47,734 bases of DNA, from positions 1-47,734 of the forward strand of contig NZ_QQWI01000018.1 of assembly GCF_004125825.1 (NCBI RefSeq). Direction: 5' to 3'. Within the stretch, counting starts at the first letter, position 1. The number at the start of each line of letters is the position of its first letter. The notes under the pieces are model-generated. The model was given only the letters and a program-made list of their open reading frames with translations, was not told where the DNA came from and did no database searches. Origin of the DNA: Fusibacter sp. A1. GTDB lineage: Bacteria; Bacillota; Clostridia; Peptostreptococcales; Acidaminobacteraceae. Below are positions 15,892 to 24,520 of this stretch, piece after piece. A program made the position numbers and the translations under genes.

Positions 15892-15922
15892 AAGCCCGTG
15901 AGACTTCCGTCCCACTGGGCTT
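15892..15922 (-). terminator. Terminator-like hairpin between pyrI and pyrC
   Basis: On the minus strand: AAGCCC / GGGCTT, then one bulged base, then GTGGGAC / GTCTCAC (one mismatch), closed by a GGAA tetraloop. Only a short T run follows, so it may terminate partially or protect an mRNA 3' end. It lies 6 nt after the pyrI stop. Confidence 0.6.
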
Positions 15923-15927
15923 ATGCT

Positions 15928-16353
15928 TTATTCGTATTTCGTGATTTCGTCGCAGAAACTGCAAAGATACTCTAAGGAATCCTTACTGTATAGAGTAAAC
16001 TCCGGTTCAACATAGTTATCAAAGTGAGAAATACAACGTGGGTTCTTACACTTGATATACCCTTTGAGCTTCTTTGGAATCACTACTTCTTGTTTTTCAA
16101 ATAATTTACCGTCTTTGATGATGTTGACTGTGATGTTCTCATCAATCAGTCCAAGGATGTTCAAATCCACATCGAACGTGTTCTCAATCTTAATGATATC
16201 TTTTTTTCCCATCGCCTGGCTGCTGACATTCATAAGCAGTACGACAGGATGATCGATCTTACCATCCACAAGTTTATTGAATACAACCAGTCCAAGACCT
16301 GCTTTCATGTGGTCAAGAACAATTCCATTTGCAATACCGTTAACCTCTAACAT
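15928..16353 (-). CDS. pyrI: Aspartate carbamoyltransferase regulatory chain
   Basis: A 141-residue regulatory subunit that binds nucleotides and tunes PyrB. The C-terminal zinc site is visible as CKNPRC and CSFC (C-x4-C and C-x2-C). The N-terminal allosteric domain begins LEVNGIANGIVLDH. A longer open frame exists only inside pyrB; the ATG at 16353 with a GGGGGTGG site upstream overlaps the end of pyrB by 14 nt, so translation is likely coupled. Its presence predicts an allosteric PyrB-PyrI holoenzyme. Confidence 0.95.
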   Translation of the reverse strand: MLEVNGIANGIVLDHMKAGLGLVVFNKLVDGKIDHPVVLLMNVSSQAMGKKDIIKIENTFDVDLNILGLIDENITVNIIKDGKLFEKQEVVIPKKLKGYIKCKNPRCISHFDNYVEPEFTLYSKDSLEYLCSFCDEITKYE

Positions 16354-17281
16354 CGATATCCACCCCCAAGAGTTTAGTAATGAGTGCCATACGAACATAC
16401 ACACCAAGTTTTGACTGGTCAAAATACACAGCACGTTTATCGTCATCCACTTCATAAGTGATCTCGTTCACACGAGGGAGCGGATGCATGATGATCATGT
16501 CTTCTTTTGCGTTTTCAATACTTTTTAGTGTAAGGATATAGGAATTTTTCAGTTTCAGATAGTCTTCCTCATTGAAGAAACGTTCTTTTTGTATTCTTGT
16601 GCAGTAAAGCACATCGATCTGATCTACAACTTCCTCTAGGTGCAGGACTTCTTCGATTACAAGATGTGGGTACTTGTCGAGCAACTGGCGCTTTAAAGAA
16701 GAAGGTAGCCTAAGTTCCTCAGGAGAGATCAGAATGAACTTTTTCGTGTTGAATCGAGCAAGTGTCTTGATCAAGGAATGTACCGTTCTACCGTATTTAA
16801 GGTCGCCTTGGAATGCGACTACGTGATTTTCAAGTGTTCCTTTGTATTTTTTAATTGTGATAAGGTCTGTGAGTGTCTGTGTCGGGTGCTGGTGACCGCC
16901 GTCACCGCCGTTGATGATAGGAATTTCTGAATACTGCGCACATAGTAGCGGAGCACCCTCTTTTGGATGACGCATGACTGCGATGTCCGCATAGTATGAG
17001 ATCACTCTGATCGTATCAGCAAGTGACTCTCCTTTTTTATCGGATGTTGAATTCGGATCAGCAAAGCCGATAAGGCTTCCGCCCAATCTGAGCATTGCAG
17101 AGTCAAAACTGAACTTAGTACGGGTACTTGGCTCGTAGAAGAGTGAAGCAAGAATTTTACCTTCACATACTTTTGCGTATTTCTTTGGGTTCTCATACAT
17201 TTCAAGGCCTAGGTCGACAAGCTCAACCATCTCCTCGTTTGTTAAATCACCCGGTTCAATCAAGTGCCTTAATTCTGACAT
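16340..17281 (-). CDS. pyrB: Aspartate carbamoyltransferase catalytic chain
   Basis: A 313-residue enzyme condensing carbamoyl phosphate and aspartate, the first committed pyrimidine step. The carbamoyl phosphate motif FYEPSTRTKFSF and HPLPRVNEI are clear, as is GGDGGHQHPTQTL. The open frame reaches 17362, inside the attenuator hairpin; the ATG at 17281, preceded by AAAGGAGG at ideal spacing, is the start. It is the first gene of pyrBICFKD, controlled by the leader upstream. Confidence 0.97.
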   Translation of the reverse strand: MSELRHLIEPGDLTNEEMVELVDLGLEMYENPKKYAKVCEGKILASLFYEPSTRTKFSFDSAMLRLGGSLIGFADPNSTSDKKGESLADTIRVISYYADIAVMRHPKEGAPLLCAQYSEIPIINGGDGGHQHPTQTLTDLITIKKYKGTLENHVVAFQGDLKYGRTVHSLIKTLARFNTKKFILISPEELRLPSSLKRQLLDKYPHLVIEEVLHLEEVVDQIDVLYCTRIQKERFFNEEDYLKLKNSYILTLKSIENAKEDMIIMHPLPRVNEITYEVDDDKRAVYFDQSKLGVYVRMALITKLLGVDIDVRG

Positions 17282-17335
17282 AATGTCCTCCTTTTGATCT
17301 CGCAGTATCATTTTAAAGGTATACTGTAATTCACA

Positions 17336-17372
17336 TAAAAAATAACCTTTATTGCAAGGCAATAAAGGTTAT
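17336..17372 (-). terminator. Attenuator terminator in the pyr leader
   Basis: A perfect 14-bp stem (17342-17355 with 17359-17372, ATAACCTTTATTGC and its complement) with a 3-nt loop, followed on the minus strand by six T. It lies 55 nt upstream of the pyrB ATG and downstream of a promoter, so it would stop transcription before pyrB. An upstream GTTATC (around 17400) could pair with the stem's GATAAC as part of an antiterminator. Confidence 0.9.
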
Positions 17373-17420
17373 CTCAAAAGACCGCAGTCTCTATTCACGA
17401 TAACAATCGATTATCACCTT

Positions 17421-17439
17421 GTCCACCTCTCGGGCGAAC
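17421..17439 (-). promoter_or_regulatory. Candidate PyrR-binding RNA hairpin
   Basis: On the minus strand GTTCGCC-CGAGA-GGTGGAC forms a 7-bp stem (with G-U pairs) whose loop region CCCGAGAGGT matches the PyrR binding consensus core CCNGNGAGGY. It sits between promoter and attenuator, as expected for a UMP/PyrR-dependent anti-antiterminator. PyrR itself is not in the window. Confidence 0.75.
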
Positions 17440-17464
17440 TTAAAGGAATATTCAAGTTTTTTAA

Positions 17465-17493
17465 ATTGTAACATGGGTGATAACAAGTTACAA
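17465..17493 (-). promoter_or_regulatory. pyr operon promoter
   Basis: On the minus strand TTGTAA (17488-17493) and TACAAT (17465-17470) are 17 bp apart. Transcription from about 17458 would give a leader of roughly 177 nt containing the PyrR hairpin and attenuator. Confidence 0.7.
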
Positions 17494-17563
17494 CTTAAAC
17501 TTTGTTACATTTTTTTTATGATGAAAAGAACACTTTCGATCGGTTGTTTTAGCCCTTCAACCA

Positions 17564-17597
17564 AAATGCCGCCACTGTGTTTACAGCGGCGGCATTT
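17564..17597 (-). terminator. Terminator of the sodium symporter gene
   Basis: A perfect 10-bp stem AAATGCCGCC / GGCGGCATTT with an inner CTGT / ACAG stem and GTTT loop. It is followed by T-rich sequence in both directions and lies 37 nt past the symporter stop. Confidence 0.85.
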
Positions 17598-17633
17598 ATT
17601 ATTCAACCTTCTCGGGTAGAAGGGAATGGTTTA

Positions 17634-19019
17634 CTATTTCATAAATGGCAACAATCCAAGACCGTTAAGTAGTGTCAATAGAATCATGATTGGCGCTACG
17701 TATTTGATTAGGAATTTGAATGCCGGTAAGTACTTAGCAGCAGAAGTATCGCCTGTATGGCATTCTTCTTCTACATCTTTCCACTTCATGCCCCAACCGA
17801 TAAATAGTGAGATCAACAAGCCACCAAGTGGTAACAACTGGTCTGTAAGTGTGATGAACCAGTCCATGATCTGCATCTTACCCATGTTCGGGAAGATCCA
17901 TTCCACATTGCCAAGAGCGTCGGGAGCATAAGTAAGTGACAGGAATGCGCCAAATGCAGTAATTGCGATTGTAGCGATTAGTGTCGAAATCTTACGGTCC
18001 ATACCGTGTTCTTCATCGAAGTAGGCAACGACAACTTCAAGAATAGAAATTGAAGAGGTAAGTGCCGCTACTGCAAGTAATGAGAAGAACAGGATCGCGA
18101 AGAAGTATCCGCCCGGCATTTGGTTGAATACGTTCGGTAGAGTTACAAATACAAGACCCGGGCCTGATGTAGGGTCGATATTGAACGCGAATACCGCAGG
18201 GAAGATTGCAAGACCTGCAAGAAGTGCGATTGCAGTATCTGCAATTGTAACTTGCATGGCAGTCGTTCCAAGATTCTCTTTTTTACCGATATATGAACCA
18301 TAAGTGATCATGGTACCCATACCAAGCGATAAGGAGAAGAAGGCATGTCCAAGAGCGGACAGGATCGCTTCAGCGCTTAATTTGCTGAAATCAGGGCTAA
18401 GTAAGAACGATACGCCAGCACCTGCGCCTGGTAGCGTAACTGCGCGAATGTCCAAAACGATGATGATTAAAAGAAGTAATGGCATAAGGATTTTTGAATA
18501 TCTTTCGATACCGTCTTTTACTCCACCAAGTACGACACCTGCTGTAAGAGCCATAAAGAGTACTTGCCATCCGATAGGCTGCCATACGCTAGTAATCAGA
18601 CCACCGAAAGTGTTGCCGATATCGTCAGGTGACATACCTGCAAATGAATTGGCAATCGCCTTAAAGACATAGGCGAGCGTCCAACCTGCTACAACACCGT
18701 AGAACGATAAGATAACGAATGCTGTGAATAGGCCGATCCAACCAGTTAGGTACCAAGGTGTGCCAGGAGCGACAGCCTTATAGGCGCCAACTGTATTCTT
18801 TTGAGCTCTACGACCGATTAGGAATTCTGATAGCATAACTGGTAAACCGATAAGTGCGATACAAATCAAATAAACTAAAATGAATGCTGCGCCACCATAT
18901 TTTCCTGTGATGTACGGGAATTTCCAAATGTTACCTAGGCCGATTGCCGACCCTGCTGCTGCTGCGATGATACCGAGTCTAGAACTAAACCCGTCACGAG
19001 ATTTCATTTTGTTCTCCAT
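17634..19019 (-). CDS. Neurotransmitter:sodium symporter (NSS/SNF family)
   Basis: A 461-residue polytopic membrane protein with about 11-12 hydrophobic segments. The first helix carries the family signature GSAIGLGNIWKFPY, where Na+ and substrate bind in LeuT-type transporters. A second glycine-rich helix has SLGMGTMITYGSYI. Bacterial relatives take up amino acids or amines with sodium; the substrate cannot be fixed. GGGGGA lies before the ATG. It is monocistronic, with its own promoter and terminator. Confidence 0.95.
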   Translation of the reverse strand: MENKMKSRDGFSSRLGIIAAAAGSAIGLGNIWKFPYITGKYGGAAFILVYLICIALIGLPVMLSEFLIGRRAQKNTVGAYKAVAPGTPWYLTGWIGLFTAFVILSFYGVVAGWTLAYVFKAIANSFAGMSPDDIGNTFGGLITSVWQPIGWQVLFMALTAGVVLGGVKDGIERYSKILMPLLLLIIIVLDIRAVTLPGAGAGVSFLLSPDFSKLSAEAILSALGHAFFSLSLGMGTMITYGSYIGKKENLGTTAMQVTIADTAIALLAGLAIFPAVFAFNIDPTSGPGLVFVTLPNVFNQMPGGYFFAILFFSLLAVAALTSSISILEVVVAYFDEEHGMDRKISTLIATIAITAFGAFLSLTYAPDALGNVEWIFPNMGKMQIMDWFITLTDQLLPLGGLLISLFIGWGMKWKDVEEECHTGDTSAAKYLPAFKFLIKYVAPIMILLTLLNGLGLLPFMK

Positions 19020-19048
19020 ACTAAATTTCCCCCTTCATGAAAAAATAG

Positions 19049-19078
19049 ATTATATTTAAACGGTCCCGAACCGCTCAA
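19049..19078 (-). promoter_or_regulatory. Candidate symporter promoter with a dyad in the spacer
   Basis: On the minus strand TTGAGC (19073-19078) and TATAAT (19049-19054) are 18 bp apart. The dyad CGGT-N5-ACCG (19061-19073) lies almost wholly in the spacer and could be an operator. No other gene is seen between 19020 and 19299, which is AT-rich. Confidence 0.5.
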
Positions 19079-19299
19079 AACAAAATTGTTGCTAACATGT
19101 AACAATTAATAATTATGTTCTAATGTAGCATAACCACCGACCACAAGCAATCTCTTTTTCGATAAAAATAAAACTTTATATGTATTTAGTACTTATTAAA
19201 TATTTTTAACCCTACTAAAAGTTTAGCACATCCTTGGAGCCTTGACAATTGCTTCTTGCAGTATTTTAAGAATATTCCAACAACTCGACCGATTGAATA

Positions 19300-19346
19300 A
19301 AAAAAACACGTGATTTTGCAGTCAGTTTAGCAAAATCACGTGTTTT
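19300..19346 (-). terminator. Strong terminator of the amr-ndk-oxidoreductase operon
   Basis: A perfect 17-bp stem (19303-19319 with 19330-19346) and 10-nt loop, with A/T tracts on both sides. It lies about 80 nt after the oxidoreductase stop on the minus strand. Confidence 0.92.
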
Positions 19347-19428
19347 ACACATTACATAAAACATCAAAAAAAATCAAAATTATTCAGCATTAATGATTAA
19401 ACATGCATGAAAATTGCATATTAACTCA

Positions 19429-20994
19429 TTAAACGCTCATTTTTTTCAGTAAGAAATCAACTGCTGCAAGTCCATCGACTGCAGATGAAGTGATTCCACC
19501 AGCATAGCCGGCTCCCTCACCTATGGGATATAGCCCCTTGGTGCTGACAGAACACATGAACTCATCCCTAACGATACGAACCGGAGAGGAAGATCTTGTT
19601 TCGACACCAGTCAATATGGCATCCGCACGATCGAAGCCCTTTACCTGTCTACCCATCACAGGTAGTGCCATTTTAAGGGCATCACAGATATATTGCGGCA
19701 TCCAGTCGTTGAAATTAGTATAATGCACAAGCGGTGTGATGCTTGGATTCACATTGCCTAGGTTGGTCGTCATCTTATCATTTAAGAAATCCCCCACCGT
19801 TTGAATCGGCGCACCATTGTCTTTGCCTATGGAATAAGCCCTGCTTTCAAGCGTTTCCTGCAACTTAAATCCAGCTAGTGGGTGATCCGACTCGAAATCA
19901 TCCGGAGTGATACTCACAAGCAGCGCGCTGTTGGAGTTCTCAGCATCCCTCTTGTGATAGCTCATTCCGTTGACTACAAGATGCTCCGGTTCGGAACTCG
20001 CGTTGACGACATGTCCACCAGGACACATGCAGAAGGAATAGACGCTCCTATCTTCATGTTTGGCCTTTACGCTATACTCCGCCGCTCCAAGTTTTGGATT
20101 GTCAGCAGACGCACCGTACTGGCACTTATCGATCATTGTACGAGGGTGCTCGATTCTGAGTCCCATGGCAAATGGCTTGGCGCTCATTTGGATACCTTGC
20201 CCATATAGCGCTTTCACGGTAGAACGTGCCGAATGGCCTATCGCAAGAAAGACATGATCCGTTTCGATCGTCTGCTTATCGGTAACCACACCTTTTACCT
20301 GATCCTTGTCTATCAGAAGTTTTTCAAAAGTCTCATTGAAATAGAAGCTTCCACCGAGTGTTTTGATCTCTTCCCTAAGATTTTTGACGATACCAGTCAA
20401 AAGGTCCGTGCCCACATGCGGCTTCTGGTCGATGAGGATATCCTCGGGAGCTCCTAGTTCAACCAGTTTTTCAAAGATGAACCTCGCCCTCTGGTCTTTG
20501 CTTCTTGTCGTCAACTTGCCGTCAGAGAATGTTCCCGCTCCGCCTTCTCCAAACTGTACGTTCGAATTCGGATTGAGCGGTCCGCCTTCCCAGAAGGATT
20601 CGACGCTTTTCTTTCTTTCATCCACCATCTCGCCGCGCTCGATGATGATAGGTTTTTGGCCCGAAAGTGCCAGATAGTAAGATGCGAACATACCTGCAGG
20701 ACCAAAGCCGATGACGACCGGTCTCTTCTCCATAGATACACCTGTGACAGGTTCAAATACGTAATACTCCACTTTCAAAAGCGACTTGTTGGTCTTTAGC
20801 AGTCGCGCCTCATCCGAGACTTCAAAATCGATAGTATAGTTGTACATGATCGGTTGTTTCCTAGCATCTATCGACCGCTTGAACACCTTCCATGTTTTAA
20901 TCTGATCGGTTTTTACTTTCAACTTCGTCGCCAAGCGAACAGGCAACATTTCTATCATTTCGTCAATTGGCATGACGATATTGGTTCTTAACAT
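19429..20994 (-). CDS. FAD-dependent oxidoreductase (COG2509 type)
   Basis: A 521-residue flavoprotein. An FAD-binding Rossmann motif VIGFGPAGMFA begins about residue 97, after an N-terminal ~90-residue domain. Further motifs are FGEGGAGTFSDGKL, a family hallmark, and a C-terminal GEGAGYAGGITSSAVDG. These match the uncharacterised FAD-dependent dehydrogenase group COG2509. Redox partner and substrate are unknown. GGGAGG precedes the ATG. It is the last gene of the minus-strand run that begins with the AmrB-AmrA fusion. Confidence 0.9.
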   Translation of the reverse strand: MLRTNIVMPIDEMIEMLPVRLATKLKVKTDQIKTWKVFKRSIDARKQPIMYNYTIDFEVSDEARLLKTNKSLLKVEYYVFEPVTGVSMEKRPVVIGFGPAGMFASYYLALSGQKPIIIERGEMVDERKKSVESFWEGGPLNPNSNVQFGEGGAGTFSDGKLTTRSKDQRARFIFEKLVELGAPEDILIDQKPHVGTDLLTGIVKNLREEIKTLGGSFYFNETFEKLLIDKDQVKGVVTDKQTIETDHVFLAIGHSARSTVKALYGQGIQMSAKPFAMGLRIEHPRTMIDKCQYGASADNPKLGAAEYSVKAKHEDRSVYSFCMCPGGHVVNASSEPEHLVVNGMSYHKRDAENSNSALLVSITPDDFESDHPLAGFKLQETLESRAYSIGKDNGAPIQTVGDFLNDKMTTNLGNVNPSITPLVHYTNFNDWMPQYICDALKMALPVMGRQVKGFDRADAILTGVETRSSSPVRIVRDEFMCSVSTKGLYPIGEGAGYAGGITSSAVDGLAAVDFLLKKMSV

Positions 20995-21052
20995 AAAAAA
21001 ACCTCCCTTTGGTTACTTCATTATAGGAGAGGTTTAATCTTTTGTCTATGCG

Positions 21053-21652
21053 CTATTTGATAGAAAGTAAAATATGATAGCCCGCTTTTCTTGCGATCAT
21101 CTCACAATTGCCGAAGAGCTGCTTCATCTTGTCCATGGAACTCGGCGCGCCCTGTTTTTTTTGTATGACGACAAACAGCTTTCCACCGGGGGATAAATGC
21201 TCAAATGCCTGTTCATAGATCGCATGTACCACGTTTTTACCAGCCCTTATCGGAGGATTGGTGACGACGGTGTCATATAAGCCTTCTACCTGCTCGCAGA
21301 TGTCAGAAACTTGAGCCTTGGCCCTTCCAAACACACCGTTTAAAGATGCGTTTTCATTTGCAAGATTGACAGCCCTCTCGTTGACATCGACCATGGTGAC
21401 CGTCGCATCAGGTGAAAATACCGCAAGGGTCACCCCGATCGCTCCGTAGCCGCATCCGATATCGAGTGTTTTTCCGATGGAAGGGCTATGCTCCAAAACC
21501 GTTTCAATCAGAAAGTGACTGCCAAAATCCACCGCATCTTTTGAAAATACCGCATTGCTTGTGATAAAGCACATCTCCTTATCTAAAATCACATGCCTTA
21601 TTGTCTTTTTGACCTGCTCCGTCGTTGATTTTTCAGTATAATAATGTTCCAT
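21053..21652 (-). CDS. Class I SAM-dependent methyltransferase, RsmC-like
   Basis: A 199-residue protein with SAM motif I LDIGCGYGAIG, an acidic loop TMVDVNERA, and catalytic motif IV TNPPIR, the form used by guanine-N2 rRNA methyltransferases. The opening HYYTEKST is also typical of the short RsmC/YbxB group that methylates 16S rRNA. At 199 residues it equals the single-domain Firmicute type, lacking the extra N-terminal domain of E. coli RsmC. It starts 23 nt after ndk. Confidence 0.88.
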   Translation of the reverse strand: MEHYYTEKSTTEQVKKTIRHVILDKEMCFITSNAVFSKDAVDFGSHFLIETVLEHSPSIGKTLDIGCGYGAIGVTLAVFSPDATVTMVDVNERAVNLANENASLNGVFGRAKAQVSDICEQVEGLYDTVVTNPPIRAGKNVVHAIYEQAFEHLSPGGKLFVVIQKKQGAPSSMDKMKQLFGNCEMIARKAGYHILLSIK

Positions 21653-21675
21653 TGCTTCTCTCCAAATAACCCTCT

Positions 21676-22077
21676 CTACACATCAAACCACAGGGACAAT
21701 TCACGTTTTGCAGCAGCATCGTCTGCTGATCCGTGTACGGCGTTCATCTGAACCGATGTGCCGAATAGATACCTGATCGTGTTGATTCTGGCCTTTTGAG
21801 GATTCGTCGATCCGTTAAGTTCCCTTACAAGATCAACCGCTCCATAACCATGTATCTGAAGAGCGACGACTTGTCCGCTCATCATAAATGCTTCGAGTTC
21901 AGGGTAAAAATCTCTCATTAAGTGTTCTTCATAGTGTTTTTGCAATAATTCCTTGTCAGGCCTTACCATTTTTAAATCTTCGATGGTTAAACCGTTAATT
22001 TCATAAATTCTAATGATTTCGCCTATCAGGCCTTTACTCACTGCATCCGGTTTAATCAGTACTAAAGTGTCAGACAT
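21676..22077 (-). CDS. ndk: Nucleoside diphosphate kinase
   Basis: A 133-residue enzyme exchanging gamma phosphates among nucleoside triphosphates. The phosphohistidine motif NAVHGSAD, the opening TLVLIKPDAV and the RELSLWF end are all present. The length is typical. A GGAGG site precedes the ATG. It follows the SRAP gene after 57 nt within the same minus-strand operon. Confidence 0.97.
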   Translation of the reverse strand: MSDTLVLIKPDAVSKGLIGEIIRIYEINGLTIEDLKMVRPDKELLQKHYEEHLMRDFYPELEAFMMSGQVVALQIHGYGAVDLVRELNGSTNPQKARINTIRYLFGTSVQMNAVHGSADDAAAKRELSLWFDV

Positions 22078-22134
22078 AGGTACCTCCTTAGCATATCACG
22101 GGTATTACTTATTTCATACCCTATGACATACCGC

Positions 22135-22725
22135 TCAACCAACAGCAATTGCTTTTATCGGCAGAAGATGAGCTTGGCTTTGATAGCTCGAGACATCAAA
22201 ATGATCATCGTCCAGGTAGCGCTTGGCCATTTCCTTGGTCAGCAGCAGGGGCATTCTATCATGGATCTCCCGTATGGAGGCAGCCGCGTCTATCGTCAAA
22301 ATGCTGGCCATCGCCTTTTTTTCACAGGCGACCTCATAGACGTTGTAGACTCCCGCCATCCCGATGATGGGCTCGTCTTCGACCCATATCTTGTTTTTCA
22401 TCTTCTTTGTGTCATTTAACTTTTGCCATTCGAAATAGCCACTGGCGGGAATGACACATCTTCTTTTTTCAATGGCTGTTGCAAAAAGCTTCTTTTGTAT
22501 AAGGCTTTCGGCTCTTGCATTGATAACCGGTTTTTTCAGATATGGAGTGACAATGCCCCAGCTCATCGGTACCGCCTTTAAAGCGTTTTTACGTTTCACT
22601 ATGGTAATGACAGCTTGCGTCGGAAAAATCTCGTACCGTTCTTCATAGGCACCCTCAAGCACCTTTAAGTCATACTGGCTTAAAATCTCATCAAAACTGA
22701 CATCAAGGAAAAACCTGCCACACAT
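22135..22725 (-). CDS. SOS response-associated peptidase family protein (SRAP, YedK/HMCES)
   Basis: A 196-residue SRAP protein. Cys2 of MCGRF is the residue that, in YedK/HMCES, forms a thiazolidine link to abasic sites in single-stranded DNA. NARAESL, IPASGYFEW (catalytic glutamate region) and IHDRMPL (histidine) are also present. The family role is shielding abasic sites during replication. GGAGG overlaps the stop of the 60-residue gene upstream, so the two are coupled. No LexA box was sought systematically. Confidence 0.95.
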   Translation of the reverse strand: MCGRFFLDVSFDEILSQYDLKVLEGAYEERYEIFPTQAVITIVKRKNALKAVPMSWGIVTPYLKKPVINARAESLIQKKLFATAIEKRRCVIPASGYFEWQKLNDTKKMKNKIWVEDEPIIGMAGVYNVYEVACEKKAMASILTIDAAASIREIHDRMPLLLTKEMAKRYLDDDHFDVSSYQSQAHLLPIKAIAVG

Positions 22726-22726
22726 C

Positions 22727-22909
22727 TTACTCCTCCTCTTTGGTCAAAACCTCTTTCAAATCGACCATACCAAGTTCGATCGCCCTTTCTATGACCGCTT
22801 CGTCTGAAAGGATCGTCGCATCCCCACCACTTACAAGTCCAGCCCAGCCGAACGAAAAGCAAAAGAATCCGATAAGCGTAAGTACCAGTCCCAGAACCAA
22901 TCGTTTCAC
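22727..22909 (-). CDS. Small single-span membrane protein
   Basis: A 60-residue protein with one hydrophobic N-terminal segment (about residues 4-25) and an acidic C-terminal tail. The start is a GTG at 22909 whose last bases overlap the TGA of the GH18 gene (GTGA), with AAGGAGG upstream. The stop is 1 nt before the SRAP start. Family not recognised. The tight coupling on both sides supports it being a real gene. Confidence 0.7.
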   Translation of the reverse strand: MKRLVLGLVLTLIGFFCFSFGWAGLVSGGDATILSDEAVIERAIELGMVDLKEVLTKEEE

Positions 22910-24510
22910 TGAATGTCCTCCTTCACTTTCTGAAGCACAGGCCAGACTGTCTCTCTTTCAAACCCTAGGGACCAGGCAGCGATGCCTGCAAGATTGTATT
23001 TGTGAATAAGCTGCGCTTTTCTTCCAACAGCCTCCTCGTCGTCATACCAGAATTTGATCAGCTGATTGTCCTTGAAATAGGCGAAGTAATACTGGCTGTT
23101 GGTCGCATCCCATACCCTGACCGGGTCGTAATCGTCGATCAGCTGCTGGGGTGAAGCCATGTAAACCGATTTGGATTTCACCTTCATCTGATTCGGTATT
23201 TCAAGCGATGGGGTTTCATACCAGATCCTTGTGTAAAAGGGCACCCCCAGGAGTATTTTTTCGGATGGAATGGTTTTTACAAGCTCTTCAAGATGTCCGT
23301 CCACCCATGAATAGCCGGCTACCGGGCCGCTTGTCTGACTTGAAGCCCAGTACTGGTCATAAGCCATCAGCGTAAGGTAGTCGCTCACTTCGGAAAGCCT
23401 GTCCCTGTCGTAGACGATCGACCAGTTGTCGGAACCACCTGGCACTGTCACTGCGACACTGAGAATAAGCCCCTTCTCCTTCATACGCGTTGAAAGTTCT
23501 GCAACAAACTGGACAAAGAGATCACTATCCTCAAGGAACATGTTCTCAAAATCAATGTTTATTCCTTCAACCTTGTTTATCAGCGCATAATCGATCAGCT
23601 GACCGATCATGTTCTCCCTTGCCTCAAGACTGTTCAGCACCGAACTCGTCAGTTCTGGATCGAATGAGTTATTGACTAAAACCCATAGGTCTTTTCCCTG
23701 CTTTTTTATGTTTTCATGATACAGCGGCCTGTACAGATCATTGATAGTGCCATCCTCCGCTTTTAGCGACAACCATTTCGGTATGATCACATCAAGACTC
23801 TCATGATATTCCTGTTCACTTTTATTTCCGTACAGATCCCAAGCGATCAGTAACGGCTTTAACTGCTGTTCCTCTTCTAAGACTTCCTCTTCAACTGCAA
23901 ATTCTAGACCGCTTTCTCCTACCCACAAAAGTCCCTTATGATCCGTTAAGACCAAGCTAAATGATTCCTCTTGATCAAGCCATATTCCAGATTCGTTTTC
24001 AAGAGTCACCTTCTGCGTCTTTGTGTGGTCCGAATAAGCCTCTCCGCTGACCGTTACCCGTATCGAATCAGGTTCATCAGCTGTCATAAGGGTAAGCGTT
24101 TCACTTTTGGAGACTTGATAGCCTAGTCCGGCAAGTACCACCGACGATTCGACAGAGATACTATTGCCGTCGACTGCGGCTTTTCCCCAGCTTGTAGAGT
24201 CATGCAGGTTGATCAGTTCATTGTTTTGCACATCAAAACGGTACCATTTTCCGTCTTTTACAAGGCTCAGGCGCATCGACGACTCGTCGAAATCTGCATA
24301 GAACTTAAAGTATTCCTCAAGTCTTTCGATATCGGTGAGTGCATCAATGCTCAACTCATACCCGTCCGTTCTTTCACCGCTCCATACCTGTGCGACAATC
24401 GGCTCTATGATGGGGACGTCCACCTTTTCAGGTGGCTGTTCCAGAATTGAACATGCGCTTGTCAGCAGTACGATAGCTCCTAGGATGATTCCTACAACTC
24501 TTTTCTTCAT
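22906..24510 (-). CDS. Glycoside hydrolase family 18-like lipoprotein
   Basis: A 534-residue protein. The N terminus is a lipoprotein signal (KKR, hydrophobic stretch, lipobox LTSAC). The C-terminal ~320 residues form a GH18 TIM barrel with the catalytic motif INIDFEN (DxxDxDxE class, glutamate acid/base), YLTLMAYDQY and a terminal WSLGFE. GH18 proteins of this kind in spore formers (YaaH-like) act on peptidoglycan or cortex muropeptides. The middle region, about residues 40-210, was not recognised. The ATG at 24510 with AGAGAGG upstream is chosen; a longer frame to 24645 runs into amrS. The distance to amrS is 10 nt. Confidence 0.88.
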   Translation of the reverse strand: MKKRVVGIILGAIVLLTSACSILEQPPEKVDVPIIEPIVAQVWSGERTDGYELSIDALTDIERLEEYFKFYADFDESSMRLSLVKDGKWYRFDVQNNELINLHDSTSWGKAAVDGNSISVESSVVLAGLGYQVSKSETLTLMTADEPDSIRVTVSGEAYSDHTKTQKVTLENESGIWLDQEESFSLVLTDHKGLLWVGESGLEFAVEEEVLEEEQQLKPLLIAWDLYGNKSEQEYHESLDVIIPKWLSLKAEDGTINDLYRPLYHENIKKQGKDLWVLVNNSFDPELTSSVLNSLEARENMIGQLIDYALINKVEGINIDFENMFLEDSDLFVQFVAELSTRMKEKGLILSVAVTVPGGSDNWSIVYDRDRLSEVSDYLTLMAYDQYWASSQTSGPVAGYSWVDGHLEELVKTIPSEKILLGVPFYTRIWYETPSLEIPNQMKVKSKSVYMASPQQLIDDYDPVRVWDATNSQYYFAYFKDNQLIKFWYDDEEAVGRKAQLIHKYNLAGIAAWSLGFERETVWPVLQKVKEDIQ

Positions 24511-24520
24511 AATAGCCTCT

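Noticed and set aside
17282..17362. N-terminal extension of PyrB
   Set aside because: The extension starts within the attenuator hairpin and lacks a ribosome site; the ATG at 17281 has an ideal GGAGG.
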